From positions 248,001-312,000 of the forward strand of contig NZ_JACDUU010000002.1 of the NCBI RefSeq assembly GCF_013760845.1: a stretch of 64,000 nucleotides of DNA. Direction: 5' to 3'. The notes below the pieces were generated by a model, which saw only the letters and a program-made list of their open reading frames with translations, was not told the origin of the DNA and ran no database searches. Shown one piece after another: positions 1-8,697 of this stretch (positions within the stretch are counted from its first letter, which is position 1; each line of letters begins with the position of its first letter). The translations under genes were made by a program, and so were the position numbers. The stretch comes from [Anoxybacillus] calidus (lineage in GTDB: Bacteria; Bacillota; Bacilli; Bacillales; Anoxybacillaceae).

Positions 1-24
1 TCTCATGCAAGGAGTGAAGGGCGA

Positions 25-1554
25 TTGGAATATGTAATTGAGATGCTGAATATACGCAAAGTATTCGGCAATTTCGTAGCGAACGATAATATTACACTTC
101 AATTGAAAAAAGGGGAAATCCATGCCCTGCTTGGAGAAAACGGTGCCGGTAAATCGACACTGATGAACGTCTTATTCGGACTTTATCAACCGGACGGTGG
201 CGAAATTCGTGTTAAGGGACAAACTGTGAAAATCTCTAACCCGAATGTTGCCAATGATCTTGGGATTGGCATGGTGCATCAACATTTTATGCTTGTTGAT
301 ACATTTACCGTTACAGAAAATATCATTTTAGGAAGCGAGCCGACAAAACTAGGGAAAATCGACATTAAGCGCGCGGAACAAGAAGTGCGTGAGTTGTCTG
401 AGCGTTATGGATTAGCAGTTGATCCGACGGCAAAAATTGCTGATATCTCTGTCGGCATGCAGCAGCGCGTCGAAATTTTAAAAACGTTATATCGCGGCGC
501 AGACATTTTAATTTTTGATGAACCAACAGCGGTATTAACACCGCAAGAAATTCAAGAGCTTATTCAAATTATGAAAGCGCTTGTCAGAGAAGGAAAATCG
601 ATTATTTTAATCACTCATAAGTTAAAAGAAATTATGGAAGTGTGCGACCGCGTTACCGTTATTCGCCGAGGTAAAGGAATCGGCACGCTAAATGTGGCGG
701 ACACAAATCCGAATGAGCTTGCCGCATTGATGGTTGGTCGTGAAGTTCATTTCAAGACAGAGAAACGAGAAGCCACCCCTGGTAAAGACGTGCTCGAAAT
801 TAAAGATTTAGTTGTAAAAGATGCTCGTGGTGTAACCGTTGTTAACCATCTTGATTTAACGGTTCGTGCAGGGGAGATTGTCGGTATTGCTGGTGTGGAC
901 GGCAACGGACAATCCGAATTAATTGAAGCGATTACCGGATTAATTAAAGCGGAATCGGGCTCCATAAAATTAAATGGAAAAGAAATTCTTAACTTGCCAC
1001 CGCGAAAAATTACGGAAGCAGGCGTTGGTCATATCCCGCAAGACCGACATAAACACGGTTTAGTACTTGATTTTCCAATCGGTGAAAATATCGTATTACA
1101 AACATATTATCAAGAGCCATATTCGAAAAACGGTATTTTAAACTTTAAAAATATTTATGATAAAGCGCGTCAATTAATTAAAGAATTCGACGTGCGTACA
1201 CCAGACGAATATACAAAAGCGCGTGCCCTTTCCGGTGGTAACCAACAAAAAGCGATTATCGGTCGTGAGGTCGATCGCAATCCAGATCTTTTGATCGCGG
1301 CACAACCGACGCGTGGTCTGGATGTTGGGGCAATTGAGTTTATTCATAAGCGTCTCATTGAACAACGCGATCAAGGAAAAGCGGTACTGCTTGTTTCGTT
1401 TGAATTAGATGAAATTATGAATGTAAGTGATCGTATCGCTGTCATTTATGAAGGAAAAATTGTTGCTATTGTTGATCCGAAAGAAATAACAGAGCAAGAG
1501 CTTGGCTTATTGATGGCAGGAAGTAAACGGAAGGAAGCAGGTGTTTCTTCATGA
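25..1554 (+). CDS. nupO: Nucleoside ABC transporter ATP-binding protein NupO
   Basis: ATPase subunit of a BmpA/NupNOPQ-type nucleoside importer; it energises uptake through the two permeases encoded directly downstream. The 509-residue protein carries two ABC cassettes, as in the sugar/nucleoside (RbsA/YufO) subfamily. The first has Walker A GENGAGKST (about residues 38-46), signature ISVGMQQR and Walker B ILIFDEPTAVL. The second has a degenerate Walker A (GVDGNGQSE), signature LSGGNQQK and LLIAAQPTRGL in place of Walker B, which is typical of the weaker second site in this family. The TTG start is favoured by a GGAGTGAAGG ribosome site at 11-20. The stop overlaps the nupP start by four bases, indicating translational coupling. 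The binding lipoprotein gene would be expected just left of the window. Substrate is inferred from family similarity. Confidence 0.93.
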   Translation: MEYVIEMLNIRKVFGNFVANDNITLQLKKGEIHALLGENGAGKSTLMNVLFGLYQPDGGEIRVKGQTVKISNPNVANDLGIGMVHQHFMLVDTFTVTENIILGSEPTKLGKIDIKRAEQEVRELSERYGLAVDPTAKIADISVGMQQRVEILKTLYRGADILIFDEPTAVLTPQEIQELIQIMKALVREGKSIILITHKLKEIMEVCDRVTVIRRGKGIGTLNVADTNPNELAALMVGREVHFKTEKREATPGKDVLEIKDLVVKDARGVTVVNHLDLTVRAGEIVGIAGVDGNGQSELIEAITGLIKAESGSIKLNGKEILNLPPRKITEAGVGHIPQDRHKHGLVLDFPIGENIVLQTYYQEPYSKNGILNFKNIYDKARQLIKEFDVRTPDEYTKARALSGGNQQKAIIGREVDRNPDLLIAAQPTRGLDVGAIEFIHKRLIEQRDQGKAVLLVSFELDEIMNVSDRIAVIYEGKIVAIVDPKEITEQELGLLMAGSKRKEAGVSS

Positions 1555-2597
1555 GTTCAGGTCGTTTAACGAATTTTCTTATTCCACTGTTAGCGGTATT
1601 GCTTGGTGTAATTGTGGGTTCGATTGTGATGGTCATAAGCGGTTATGACCCGATTGCCGGATATTCCGCTCTTTTATACGGAGCGTTTGGTGACAGCTAT
1701 TATATTGGAGAAACGATTCGTCAAATGACACCATACATTCTTGCTGGTTTAGCTGTCGCGTTTGCCTTCCGTACCGGTCTTTTTAATATCGGTGTAGAAG
1801 GACAATTAATTGTTGGTTGGCTGGCTGCTGTATGGGTTGGTGTTGCGTTTGAACTTCCGAAATTTATTCATTTGCCGCTTGCTATTTTAGCAGCAGCAGC
1901 GGCAGGAGCGTTATGGGCGCTCATTCCAGGATTCTTAAAAGCACGTTTTAAAGTTCATGAAGTGATTGTTACGATTATGATGAACTACATTGCTTTACAT
2001 GCGACAAACGCGATTATTCGCTCTGTTTTATCAGATAAAGGCTATAAATCAGAAGAAATTCATGAGTCAGCGTCTTTACGCTCGGAGTTTTTACAATCGA
2101 TTACCGACTATTCGACGCTTCATTATGGAATCATTATTGCGCTTCTTGCTGCTGTTATTATGTGGTTCTTGCTTGAGAAAACAACAAAAGGATATGAGTT
2201 GCGCGCGGTCGGTTTTAACCAGCATGCTTCTCATTATGCCGGTATGAACGTAAGCAACAACATCGTGCTGGCGATGGTCATTTCCGGAGCGTTTGCTGGA
2301 GTAGCGGGCGCGATGGAAGGGCTTGGGACATTTGCGAACATTTCTGTTAAAGCAGGGTTTACAGGCGTTGGTTTTGATGGTATCGCCGTCGCTTTACTTG
2401 GTGGAAACAACGCATTTGGCATCATTTTATCAGCGCTTCTGTTTGGCGCCTTGAAAGTCGGTGCGCTTGAAATGCCGTCGAGTGCCGGTGTTCCAACAGA
2501 ACTGGTTGATATTGTCATCGCATTAATCATTTTCTTCGTGGCATCAAGCTATCTTATTCGTTTGTTATTAACTCGGGTAAAAAAGGAGGGAAAATAA
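1551..2597 (+). CDS. nupP: Nucleoside ABC transporter permease NupP
   Basis: First membrane subunit of the nucleoside importer (BPD_transp_2 / LivHM-like family), 348 residues. The sequence shows about eight to nine hydrophobic segments, beginning with an N-terminal anchor around residues 8-30, and the family motif FRTGLFNIGVEGQ near residue 75 that is shared with RbsC-type permeases. The conserved cytoplasmic loop VHEVIVTIMMNYIA (about 130-145) is where such permeases contact the ATPase. It overlaps the upstream ATPase gene by ATGA and is followed directly by the second permease, so the three form one operon. An internal AAAAAGGAGGG at its 3' end serves as the ribosome site of the next gene. 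Confidence 0.92.
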   Translation: MSSGRLTNFLIPLLAVLLGVIVGSIVMVISGYDPIAGYSALLYGAFGDSYYIGETIRQMTPYILAGLAVAFAFRTGLFNIGVEGQLIVGWLAAVWVGVAFELPKFIHLPLAILAAAAAGALWALIPGFLKARFKVHEVIVTIMMNYIALHATNAIIRSVLSDKGYKSEEIHESASLRSEFLQSITDYSTLHYGIIIALLAAVIMWFLLEKTTKGYELRAVGFNQHASHYAGMNVSNNIVLAMVISGAFAGVAGAMEGLGTFANISVKAGFTGVGFDGIAVALLGGNNAFGIILSALLFGALKVGALEMPSSAGVPTELVDIVIALIIFFVASSYLIRLLLTRVKKEGK

Positions 2598-3557
2598 GTG
2601 GGCGTTTTTGAGATTTTACAAATTATCATACCTTCAGCAATTTTCTTTGCAGCGCCACTTATTTTCACTGCTCTTGGCGGTGTATTCAGTGAACGTTCCG
2701 GCGTTGTTAACATTGGATTGGAAGGCTTAATGGTGATCGGTGCGTTTACTGGTGTTGTTTTTAACTTAACGTTTGCTGAACAGTTTGGCGAATTAACGCC
2801 TTGGTTGGCATTACTAGTTGCCATGATTGTTGGAGCCGTTTTCTCCTTGCTCCATGCGGTTGCTTCCATCTCGTTCCGCGCTGATCAAGTAGTCAGCGGT
2901 GTAGCCATTAACTTTTTAGCGATTGGTTTATCTCTCTTTTTAGTAAAGAAAATGTATGGTAAAGGACAAACAGATCAAATTCAAATTGGATTTGATAAAA
3001 TTGATATCCCAGTATTAAGCGATATTCCAATTATCGGACCATTGCTTTTTGAAAACGGCTATATTCCGTCTTATATTGCCATCGCATTAGCATTTGTTGT
3101 ATGGTATGTAATCTTTAAGACACCATTTGGACTGCGTCTTCGCTCTGTTGGAGAGCATCCAATGGCAGCTGATACAATGGGAATTAATGTTGCGAGAATG
3201 CGTTACATTGCCGTTATGCTTAGCGGCGCGTTAGCTGGGATTGGCGGAGCGGTATACGCAACAATTATTTCTCGCGACTTTAGCCATGCGACGATTTCTG
3301 GTCATGGTTTTATGGCGCTGGCGGCGATGATTTTTGGAAAATGGCATCCATTAGGAGCAATGGGGGCAGCATTGTTCTTTGGATTTGCTCAAAGTTTAAG
3401 CATCGTTGGTCAAACGATTCCGTTCTTAAAAGAAGTACCAACAGTGTATTTATTGATTGCCCCATACGTATTAACGATTTTAGCGTTAACTGGTTTTATT
3501 GGTCGGGCCGATGCACCAAAAGCGCTAGGTACTCCGTATATAAAAGGAAAACGATAA
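2598..3557 (+). CDS. nupQ: Nucleoside ABC transporter permease NupQ
   Basis: Second membrane subunit of the importer, 319 residues, same family as the preceding gene but shorter. Hydrophobic segments span most of the chain. The motif FSERSGVVNIGLEGL (about residues 30-44) is the counterpart of the NIGVEGQ motif of the partner permease. The GTG start at 2598 follows the previous stop with no gap and has AAGGAGGG about ten bases upstream inside nupP. A strong intrinsic terminator follows 13 bases after the stop, closing the operon. Heterodimer formation with NupP is family knowledge; the nucleoside substrate is inferred. Confidence 0.92.
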   Translation: MGVFEILQIIIPSAIFFAAPLIFTALGGVFSERSGVVNIGLEGLMVIGAFTGVVFNLTFAEQFGELTPWLALLVAMIVGAVFSLLHAVASISFRADQVVSGVAINFLAIGLSLFLVKKMYGKGQTDQIQIGFDKIDIPVLSDIPIIGPLLFENGYIPSYIAIALAFVVWYVIFKTPFGLRLRSVGEHPMAADTMGINVARMRYIAVMLSGALAGIGGAVYATIISRDFSHATISGHGFMALAAMIFGKWHPLGAMGAALFFGFAQSLSIVGQTIPFLKEVPTVYLLIAPYVLTILALTGFIGRADAPKALGTPYIKGKR

Positions 3558-3570
3558 AAAGACACTATGT

Positions 3571-3607
3571 AAAAAGAACCCGGTTGGGAAAACCGGGTTC
3601 TTTTTAT
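3571..3607 (+). terminator. Intrinsic terminator of the nup operon
   Basis: Perfect GAACCCGGTT / AACCGGGTTC hairpin with a four-base GGGA loop, flanked by AAAAA upstream and TTTTT downstream, so it could act in both directions. It lies 13 bases after the nupQ stop codon. Confidence 0.93.
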
Positions 3608-3833
3608 GATATGATTTTCACTCTGCAACTAACAATTACCGGTTAACGTTTTAACTTACTACTGAAAGTAAGGGGAAACAATAAATAAAATGATTTTATC
3701 TTTCTAAGAAAATTTTCCAGTTCTTATTTGCATTTTTCTTTTCCAAAAAGGTATATTTGTTGTAAGACTAAAATGATTGGAAACGTGAACAATAAGTACA
3801 ACTGTGATTGTTTATAACAAGGAGGAGGTTCTT

Positions 3834-5111
3834 TTGCTAAAAGAAAAAATAACAGCTGTTAACGGTTTAAACGTCCATACCATCCAAACAGATAAATATA
3901 AAACAAATACGCTTGTGTTTAAAATGAAAGCTCCGCTTACAAAAGAGACGGTTACACAGCGGGCGCTTTTGCCATACGTACTGCAAAGCGGAACGAAAAC
4001 CCATCCAACCGCTACAGCCTTACGCAGCTATTTAGATGAACTATATGGTGCGACGTTAAATGTTGATTTAACAAAAAAAGGGGAGCAACATATCATCACG
4101 ATTCGAGTTGACATTGCAAATGAAAAATTTTTAAAAGACTCAGCGCCATTACTGAACAAAGCTGTGCAATTGCTTAGTGACATCATTCTTCAGCCTGCTC
4201 TTGAAAACGGTGAATTTGTTGCGAAAATTGTGGAACAAGAAAAACGTTCTTTAAAGCAACGCATCCAATCTGTTTACGATGATAAAATGCGCTATGCTAA
4301 CTTGCGTCTTATTGAAGAAATGTGCAAAGGTGAGCCATATGCGCTGCATGTTAATGGAGAATTGAAAGATGTTGATTCCATCACATCGAAAAGTTTGTAC
4401 GGCTATTATCAAAAAGCATTGCAAGAAGATGAAATGGATTTGTATATTATCGGTGATATCGATGAGGCAGAAGTGCTTGATTTAGTAAAGTCATACTTTC
4501 AGTTTGAAAATCGTGCTGTTTCTAATCGAAAGTCGCCAATGACGAAAAAAACGATTACAAATGTTAATGAAGTCATTGAAAAACAGGACGTCAAACAAGG
4601 AAAATTAAATATCGGCTACCGCACAAGCATCACATATGAGGATGATCAATATTACGCTTTACAAGTGTTTAACGGCATTTTCGGCGGCTTTTCTCATTCA
4701 AAACTGTTTATTAACGTGCGTGAAAAGGCAAGTCTTGCTTACTATGCAGCTTCCCGTCTGGAAAGCCATAAAGGATTATTAATGGTCATGTCGGGGATTG
4801 AGCCGAGCAATTATGAAAAAGCAGTGAGTATTATTAAAGAACAAATGGAGGCAATGAAAAAAGGGGCATTTACCGATGAGGAAATTGTGCAAACGAAAGC
4901 GGTGATTCGTAATCAACTACTTGAAACGCTTGATACACCAAGAGGGCTTGTTGAAGTGCTGTATCATAATGTTGTTTCGGAAAGAAGGCGTCCAGTTGAT
5001 GAATGGATTGATGCTATGGAGAAAGTGACGCGTGAAGAAATTATAGAGGTTGCTAATAAAATCGAGCTTGATACGATTTATTTCCTCACAGGAATGGAGG
5101 GAGAACAATAA
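3834..5111 (+). CDS. ymfF: M16-family peptidase-like protein YmfF (non-catalytic partner)
   Basis: Insulinase/processing-peptidase-like protein of about 425 residues. The open frame reaches upstream to a GTG at 3804, but the perfect GGAGGAGG at 3821-3828 places the start at TTG 3834, giving MLKEKITAVNG. The inverted zinc motif HxxEH expected near residue 50-60 is absent (the chain reads LRSYLDELYGA there), while the C-terminal M16 half keeps FGGFSHSKLFINVREKASLAYYA. This matches the known pattern of YmfF/YmfH pairs, where one partner lacks the metal site. The stop codon shares one base with the start of the catalytic partner (TAATG), so the two are translationally coupled and probably form a heterodimer. 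Physiological substrate unknown to me. Confidence 0.85.
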   Translation: MLKEKITAVNGLNVHTIQTDKYKTNTLVFKMKAPLTKETVTQRALLPYVLQSGTKTHPTATALRSYLDELYGATLNVDLTKKGEQHIITIRVDIANEKFLKDSAPLLNKAVQLLSDIILQPALENGEFVAKIVEQEKRSLKQRIQSVYDDKMRYANLRLIEEMCKGEPYALHVNGELKDVDSITSKSLYGYYQKALQEDEMDLYIIGDIDEAEVLDLVKSYFQFENRAVSNRKSPMTKKTITNVNEVIEKQDVKQGKLNIGYRTSITYEDDQYYALQVFNGIFGGFSHSKLFINVREKASLAYYAASRLESHKGLLMVMSGIEPSNYEKAVSIIKEQMEAMKKGAFTDEEIVQTKAVIRNQLLETLDTPRGLVEVLYHNVVSERRRPVDEWIDAMEKVTREEIIEVANKIELDTIYFLTGMEGEQ

Positions 5112-6406
5112 TGGAAAAACTTTTTTATGAGCAGCTGCAAGAGGAATTGTATTATGAAAAAATGCCGAACGGTTTAGATGTATATATATTGCCGAAAAAA
5201 GGATTTAATAAGACATATGCAACGTTTACAACGAAATACGGCTCAATCGATAATCAATTTGTGCCGCTTGGACAGACGGAAATGAAACGAGTACCGGATG
5301 GAATTGCTCACTTTTTAGAGCATAAGCTGTTTGAAAAAGAAGACGGTGATGTATTTCAGCAGTTCAGCAAACAAGGTGCCTCAGCCAATGCCTTTACCTC
5401 ATTTACGAGAACGGCTTATTTGTTTTCAAGTACAACCAATGTCGAAAAAAACTTGGAAACGCTCATCGACTTTGTCCAAAGTCCATATTTTACAGACAAG
5501 ACGGTCGAAAAAGAAAAAGGCATTATTGGTCAGGAAATCCGCATGTATGATGACAACCCAGATTGGCGCCTTTACTTTGGCGCGATTCAAAGTATGTACA
5601 AAAACCATCCTGTAAGAATTGATATTGCTGGGACTGTTGAATCAATTGCAGAAATTACAAAAGAGCTGCTATATGAATGCTATGAAACATTTTATCATCC
5701 GAGCAACATGTTATTATTTGTTGTTGGGCCTGTTGATCAAGAAAAAATCATGCAACAAATTCGTGATAATCAAGCGCGCAAATCATTTAAGCCTGCTATG
5801 GAAATTAAGCGTTTTGTTTATAGCGAACCAGAAGATGTTGCCCAAGCCAAACAAGTGATTCCAATGAATGTGCAAACGCCAAAATGTCTTGTCGGTATTA
5901 AAGCGAAAAATGTTAGTCACATTGGTAAAGATAAATTAAAGCATGAGCTGGCGATGAATGTGTTATTGGATTATTTATTTGGAAAAAGTTCGCCGCATTA
6001 TGAACGATTATACAGTGATGGTTTAATTGATGAGACGTTTTCATACGATTATACCGAAGAAACTCAGTTTGGTTTTGCGATTGTCGGCGGTGACACCGCT
6101 GAACCGGATCGCTTAGCCGATGAGCTAAAGAAAATCATGTTGACATTCCGTGAACATTCACTTCCTGACCAAGATTTAGAACGGGTCAAAAAGAAAAAAA
6201 TTGGTGTATTTTTGCGCTCTCTCAATTCTCCTGAATACATTGCCAACCAATTTACGCGTTACGCGTTTCATCAAGTGAGCTTGTTTGATATTGTTTCTGT
6301 ACTGGAATCGCTAACGTGTCAAGATATTGAACAAGTGGCTAACGAATGCTTTAATGAATCTCAAATTTCTGTTTGTCAAGTTGTTCCAAAAAACGCGAGG
6401 GAATAA
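5111..6406 (+). CDS. ymfH: M16-family zinc peptidase YmfH
   Basis: Catalytic member of the YmfF/YmfH pair, 431 residues. The inverted zinc-binding motif HFLEH is present (AHFLEHKLFEKEDGD, around residues 64-78) and the distal glutamate is supplied by KGIIGQEIRMYDDNP (about 137-151). The second M16 half has the conserved YERLYSDGLIDETFSYDY. No signal peptide is visible, so the protein is likely cytoplasmic. It starts on the A of the upstream TAA (TAATG). The region after the gene is not a simple terminator but a set of hairpins resembling an IS200/IS605 end. Confidence 0.88.
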   Translation: MEKLFYEQLQEELYYEKMPNGLDVYILPKKGFNKTYATFTTKYGSIDNQFVPLGQTEMKRVPDGIAHFLEHKLFEKEDGDVFQQFSKQGASANAFTSFTRTAYLFSSTTNVEKNLETLIDFVQSPYFTDKTVEKEKGIIGQEIRMYDDNPDWRLYFGAIQSMYKNHPVRIDIAGTVESIAEITKELLYECYETFYHPSNMLLFVVGPVDQEKIMQQIRDNQARKSFKPAMEIKRFVYSEPEDVAQAKQVIPMNVQTPKCLVGIKAKNVSHIGKDKLKHELAMNVLLDYLFGKSSPHYERLYSDGLIDETFSYDYTEETQFGFAIVGGDTAEPDRLADELKKIMLTFREHSLPDQDLERVKKKKIGVFLRSLNSPEYIANQFTRYAFHQVSLFDIVSVLESLTCQDIEQVANECFNESQISVCQVVPKNARE

Positions 6407-6410
6407 AGTG

Positions 6411-6535
6411 TAACTTCATCATTGGGGGGCTTCATCCCCCACTGATGTTAGTTGAACTTATCGCACTTCTAGCGTCCGTAAGACTCCCACCTGTAGAGGT
6501 GGGAGTCTTACGGACGATTAGAACGGGATAAACAA
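6411..6535. repeat. IS200/IS605-end-like hairpin block (orphan mobile-element remnant)
   Basis: Two strong hairpins without any coding sequence. The first is TGGGGG / CCCCCA around a seven-base loop at 6423-6441. The second is a perfect inverted repeat with 19-bp arms, GTCCGTAAGACTCCCACCT at 6474-6492 and its complement at 6497-6515, separated by a four-base loop. The CTCCCACCT...AGGTGGGAG core is shared with the short insertion at 56714-56777. Such GGTGGGAG stem-loops are typical of IS200/IS605 ends and of the RNAs transcribed from those ends. No transposase or TnpB frame is present here, so this is a relic or a non-autonomous copy. Confidence 0.6.
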
Positions 6536-6646
6536 GAATCACGACTGACTCTAAGTATCCAACTTCACGTGCAATCCATCATATATAGTGTTCTTGTCCA
6601 GCTATATATGATGGTTGTGGAGGCTGTGCTTAAGGGGCAGTCTTTT
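6536..6646. repeat. Degenerate CTGACC-family palindrome ending in a T-run
   Basis: Inner perfect inverted repeat CCATCATATATAG (6576-6588) and its complement (6602-6614), then GGAGGCTG...CAGTCTTTTTT. Layout and outer arms (ACTGACTCTAAG / CTTAAGGGGCAGT) match, imperfectly, the dispersed family seen at 16076, 24457, 48541, 55249 and 59388. It lies immediately upstream of the efpI ribosome site and could attenuate or terminate readthrough from ymfH. Confidence 0.5.
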
Positions 6647-6662
6647 TTAGGGGGAACATTGC

Positions 6663-7379
6663 ATGAAGTATGCGCTTATTACGGGTGCTAGTGGTGATAT
6701 TGGGCTTAGCATTGCTAAACAACTTGCCGCTGACGGGTATGGTCTTTTTTTGCATTATCATCAAAACCGGCATTCGCTTGAACAATTTGTTTCCAATACT
6801 TTAGTAAAAGAAGCGTATCTCATTCAAGCGGATCTTTCGGCGACAAATGGGGTAGAGATGCTTCTCTCCCAACTTCAGCAGCCGGTTGATGTGATTGTTC
6901 ATAATTGTGGTAATAGCTATTATGGTCTTGTAACGGACATGAGTGATGAATTGGTCGCAAAAATGGTTCAGCTCCATGTGACAAGCCCGTTTTTGCTAAC
7001 GAAAAAACTGCTGCCGCATATGATCTCGCAAAAAAGCGGCAATATTGTTGTTATTTCATCGATTTGGGGGTTAACAGGCGCATCGTGTGAAGTGTTGTAT
7101 TCAATGGTAAAGGGTGGACAAAATACGTTCGTAAAGGCTTTGGCAAAAGAGCTTGCTCCAAGCGGCATTCGTGTTAACGCTGTTGCCCCGGGCGCCATCC
7201 ATACAAAGATGTTGGATCAGTTTAATAAAGAGGAACTGGCGCAGCTTGCCGACGAAATACCGATGGGGAGAATGGGTACACCAGATGAAGTGGCAAAAGC
7301 CGTTTCGTTTTTGATTTCTAATCATGCTTCATATATTACAGGACAAATTTTATCTGTTAACGGTGGATGGTATTGTTAA
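6663..7379 (+). CDS. efpI: EF-P 5-aminopentanone reductase (SDR family), YmfI
   Basis: Short-chain dehydrogenase/reductase of 238 residues. In Bacillus subtilis the orthologue at this position reduces the 5-aminopentanone on the modified lysine of elongation factor P to 5-aminopentanol. Visible SDR features are the Rossmann start TGASGDIGLSIAKQL (residues 7-21), NNAG-type HNCGNSYYG (about 80-88), catalytic Ser in VVISSIWG (about 133), the Tyr/Lys pair in YSMVKGG (about 148-154) and the C-terminal GQILSVNGGW. The ATG start follows AGGGGGAAC. The function comes from family and gene-order knowledge; the reductase fold is seen directly. Confidence 0.88.
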   Translation: MKYALITGASGDIGLSIAKQLAADGYGLFLHYHQNRHSLEQFVSNTLVKEAYLIQADLSATNGVEMLLSQLQQPVDVIVHNCGNSYYGLVTDMSDELVAKMVQLHVTSPFLLTKKLLPHMISQKSGNIVVISSIWGLTGASCEVLYSMVKGGQNTFVKALAKELAPSGIRVNAVAPGAIHTKMLDQFNKEELAQLADEIPMGRMGTPDEVAKAVSFLISNHASYITGQILSVNGGWYC

Positions 7380-7456
7380 GAAAATGAAATGAATCGAATA
7401 ATTTCACAAAAGGTAGGCAAACTATCCTTGAATCGAATATCAAGGAGGTAGAGATC

Positions 7457-7708
7457 ATGTCTGTTTTAGATAATTTTGAACAATGGAAGAGCTTTTTAAG
7501 CGAACGGTTAGAGCAGGCACAGCAACAAGGAATGAACAGCGAAGTGGTTTCCGATATAGCCTACCAAATCGGTGACTATTTAGCGAGACAAGTGGATCCA
7601 AAAAACCCTGAAGAACGTGTTCTTGCTGACCTTTGGAACGTCGCAGATGAACAGGAACAGCATGCAATCGCTAATGCGATGGTTAAATTAGTGCAAAGCA
7701 AAAAATAA
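7457..7708 (+). CDS. ymfJ: DUF3243 protein YmfJ
   Basis: Small soluble protein of 83 residues, MSVLDNFEQWKSFLSERL..., predicted almost wholly helical, matching the DUF3243 family found at this position in Bacillus. The ATG follows a perfect AAGGAGGT. It is closed by a terminator 3 bases downstream, so it is a short transcription unit or the end of the efpI unit. Function is unknown in the family as far as I can recall. Confidence 0.85.
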   Translation: MSVLDNFEQWKSFLSERLEQAQQQGMNSEVVSDIAYQIGDYLARQVDPKNPEERVLADLWNVADEQEQHAIANAMVKLVQSKK

Positions 7709-7710
7709 GA

Positions 7711-7735
7711 AGAGAGGGGAAACCTCTCTTTTTCG
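7711..7735 (+). terminator. Intrinsic terminator after ymfJ
   Basis: Hairpin AGAGAGG / CCTCTCT with a GGAAA loop followed by TTTTT. It separates ymfJ from the ymfK unit. Confidence 0.85.
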
Positions 7736-7879
7736 TTATGTATTATCATTTTTCCTTGTTTCCTTCCAAGCTCTTTTCTGTTGCATTGAAATTCGCTATT
7801 ATAGTAGTATGAATTTAGCATCATACATACGCCAATAAGAGCGATATTGGACCATCCTAGTAAAAGGGAGGAAATGACG

Positions 7880-8671
7880 ATGGGGAAAAAAGAATGGTAT
7901 TTAGAATATGAAATACATATCAATCGACCGGGGCTGTTAGGCGATATTTCTTCTCTTTTAGGGATGTTGTCCATTAATATTGTAACGATTAATGGCGTAG
8001 ATGATTCGAGACGTGGAATGCTTTTGCTTTGTGATAACAATGAGCAAATTGAGCGGCTTGAATCCATTTTGCGAACAATGGATAATATAACCGTTACGAA
8101 GTTGCGCCAGCCGAAATTGCGTGATCGTTTAGCTGTTCGGCATGGGCGCTATATTCAACGCGATGCGGATGACAAAAAGACGTTTCGTTTTGTTCGCGAT
8201 GAGTTAGGATTGCTTGTTGACTTTATGGCTGAGCTTTTTAAACAAGAAGGCCATAAGTTAATTGGCATCCGCGGCATGCCTCGTGTGGGGAAAACAGAAT
8301 CTGTCGTTGCAGCAAGCGTTTGTGCCAATAAACGTTGGTTATTTGTATCATCGACATTGATTAAACAAACTGTTCGCAGTCAATTAATAGAAGATGAATA
8401 TAATGAGAGCAATATATTCATCATTGACGCTATTGTTTCGACCCGCCGTGCAAACGAACGCCATTGGCAGCTAATTCGCGAACTAATGCGCTTGCCGACA
8501 ACGAAAGTCGTTGAGCATCCAGATATTTTTGTAAGACATACAGAGTATACACTTGATGATTTTGACTATATTATTGAATTACGAAATGAACATGATGAAG
8601 AAATTACATATGATTTAATTAATGATCAGTCTTTATTTTCTGAAGATGGATTCGGAAATTTTGACTTTTAA
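7880..8671 (+). CDS. ymfK: DUF3388 protein YmfK
   Basis: 263-residue soluble protein. The first 80 residues look like an ACT-type regulatory fold (EIHINRPGLLGDISSLLGML). The remainder is the DUF3388 domain and includes a possible nucleotide-binding loop GMPRVGKTES around residue 130. The frame extends upstream to 7847, but GGGAGG at 7866-7871 fits ATG 7880 (eight bases) and not the ATG at 7874 (two bases). It is followed after 26 bases by ymfM, and both sit in the conserved ymfK-ymfM-pgsA order. Function unknown; the P-loop reading is my inference. Confidence 0.82.
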   Translation: MGKKEWYLEYEIHINRPGLLGDISSLLGMLSINIVTINGVDDSRRGMLLLCDNNEQIERLESILRTMDNITVTKLRQPKLRDRLAVRHGRYIQRDADDKKTFRFVRDELGLLVDFMAELFKQEGHKLIGIRGMPRVGKTESVVAASVCANKRWLFVSSTLIKQTVRSQLIEDEYNESNIFIIDAIVSTRRANERHWQLIRELMRLPTTKVVEHPDIFVRHTEYTLDDFDYIIELRNEHDEEITYDLINDQSLFSEDGFGNFDF

Positions 8672-8697
8672 TATAAAAGATATGGAAGGTGTTCTAA

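Noticed and set aside
747-965. Antisense and out-of-frame readings within core genes (also 1990-2247, 2234-2530, 7576-8067, 28621-29208 and others)
   Set aside because: Shadows of well-supported genes; no ribosome sites, and composition follows from the codon usage of the opposite strand.
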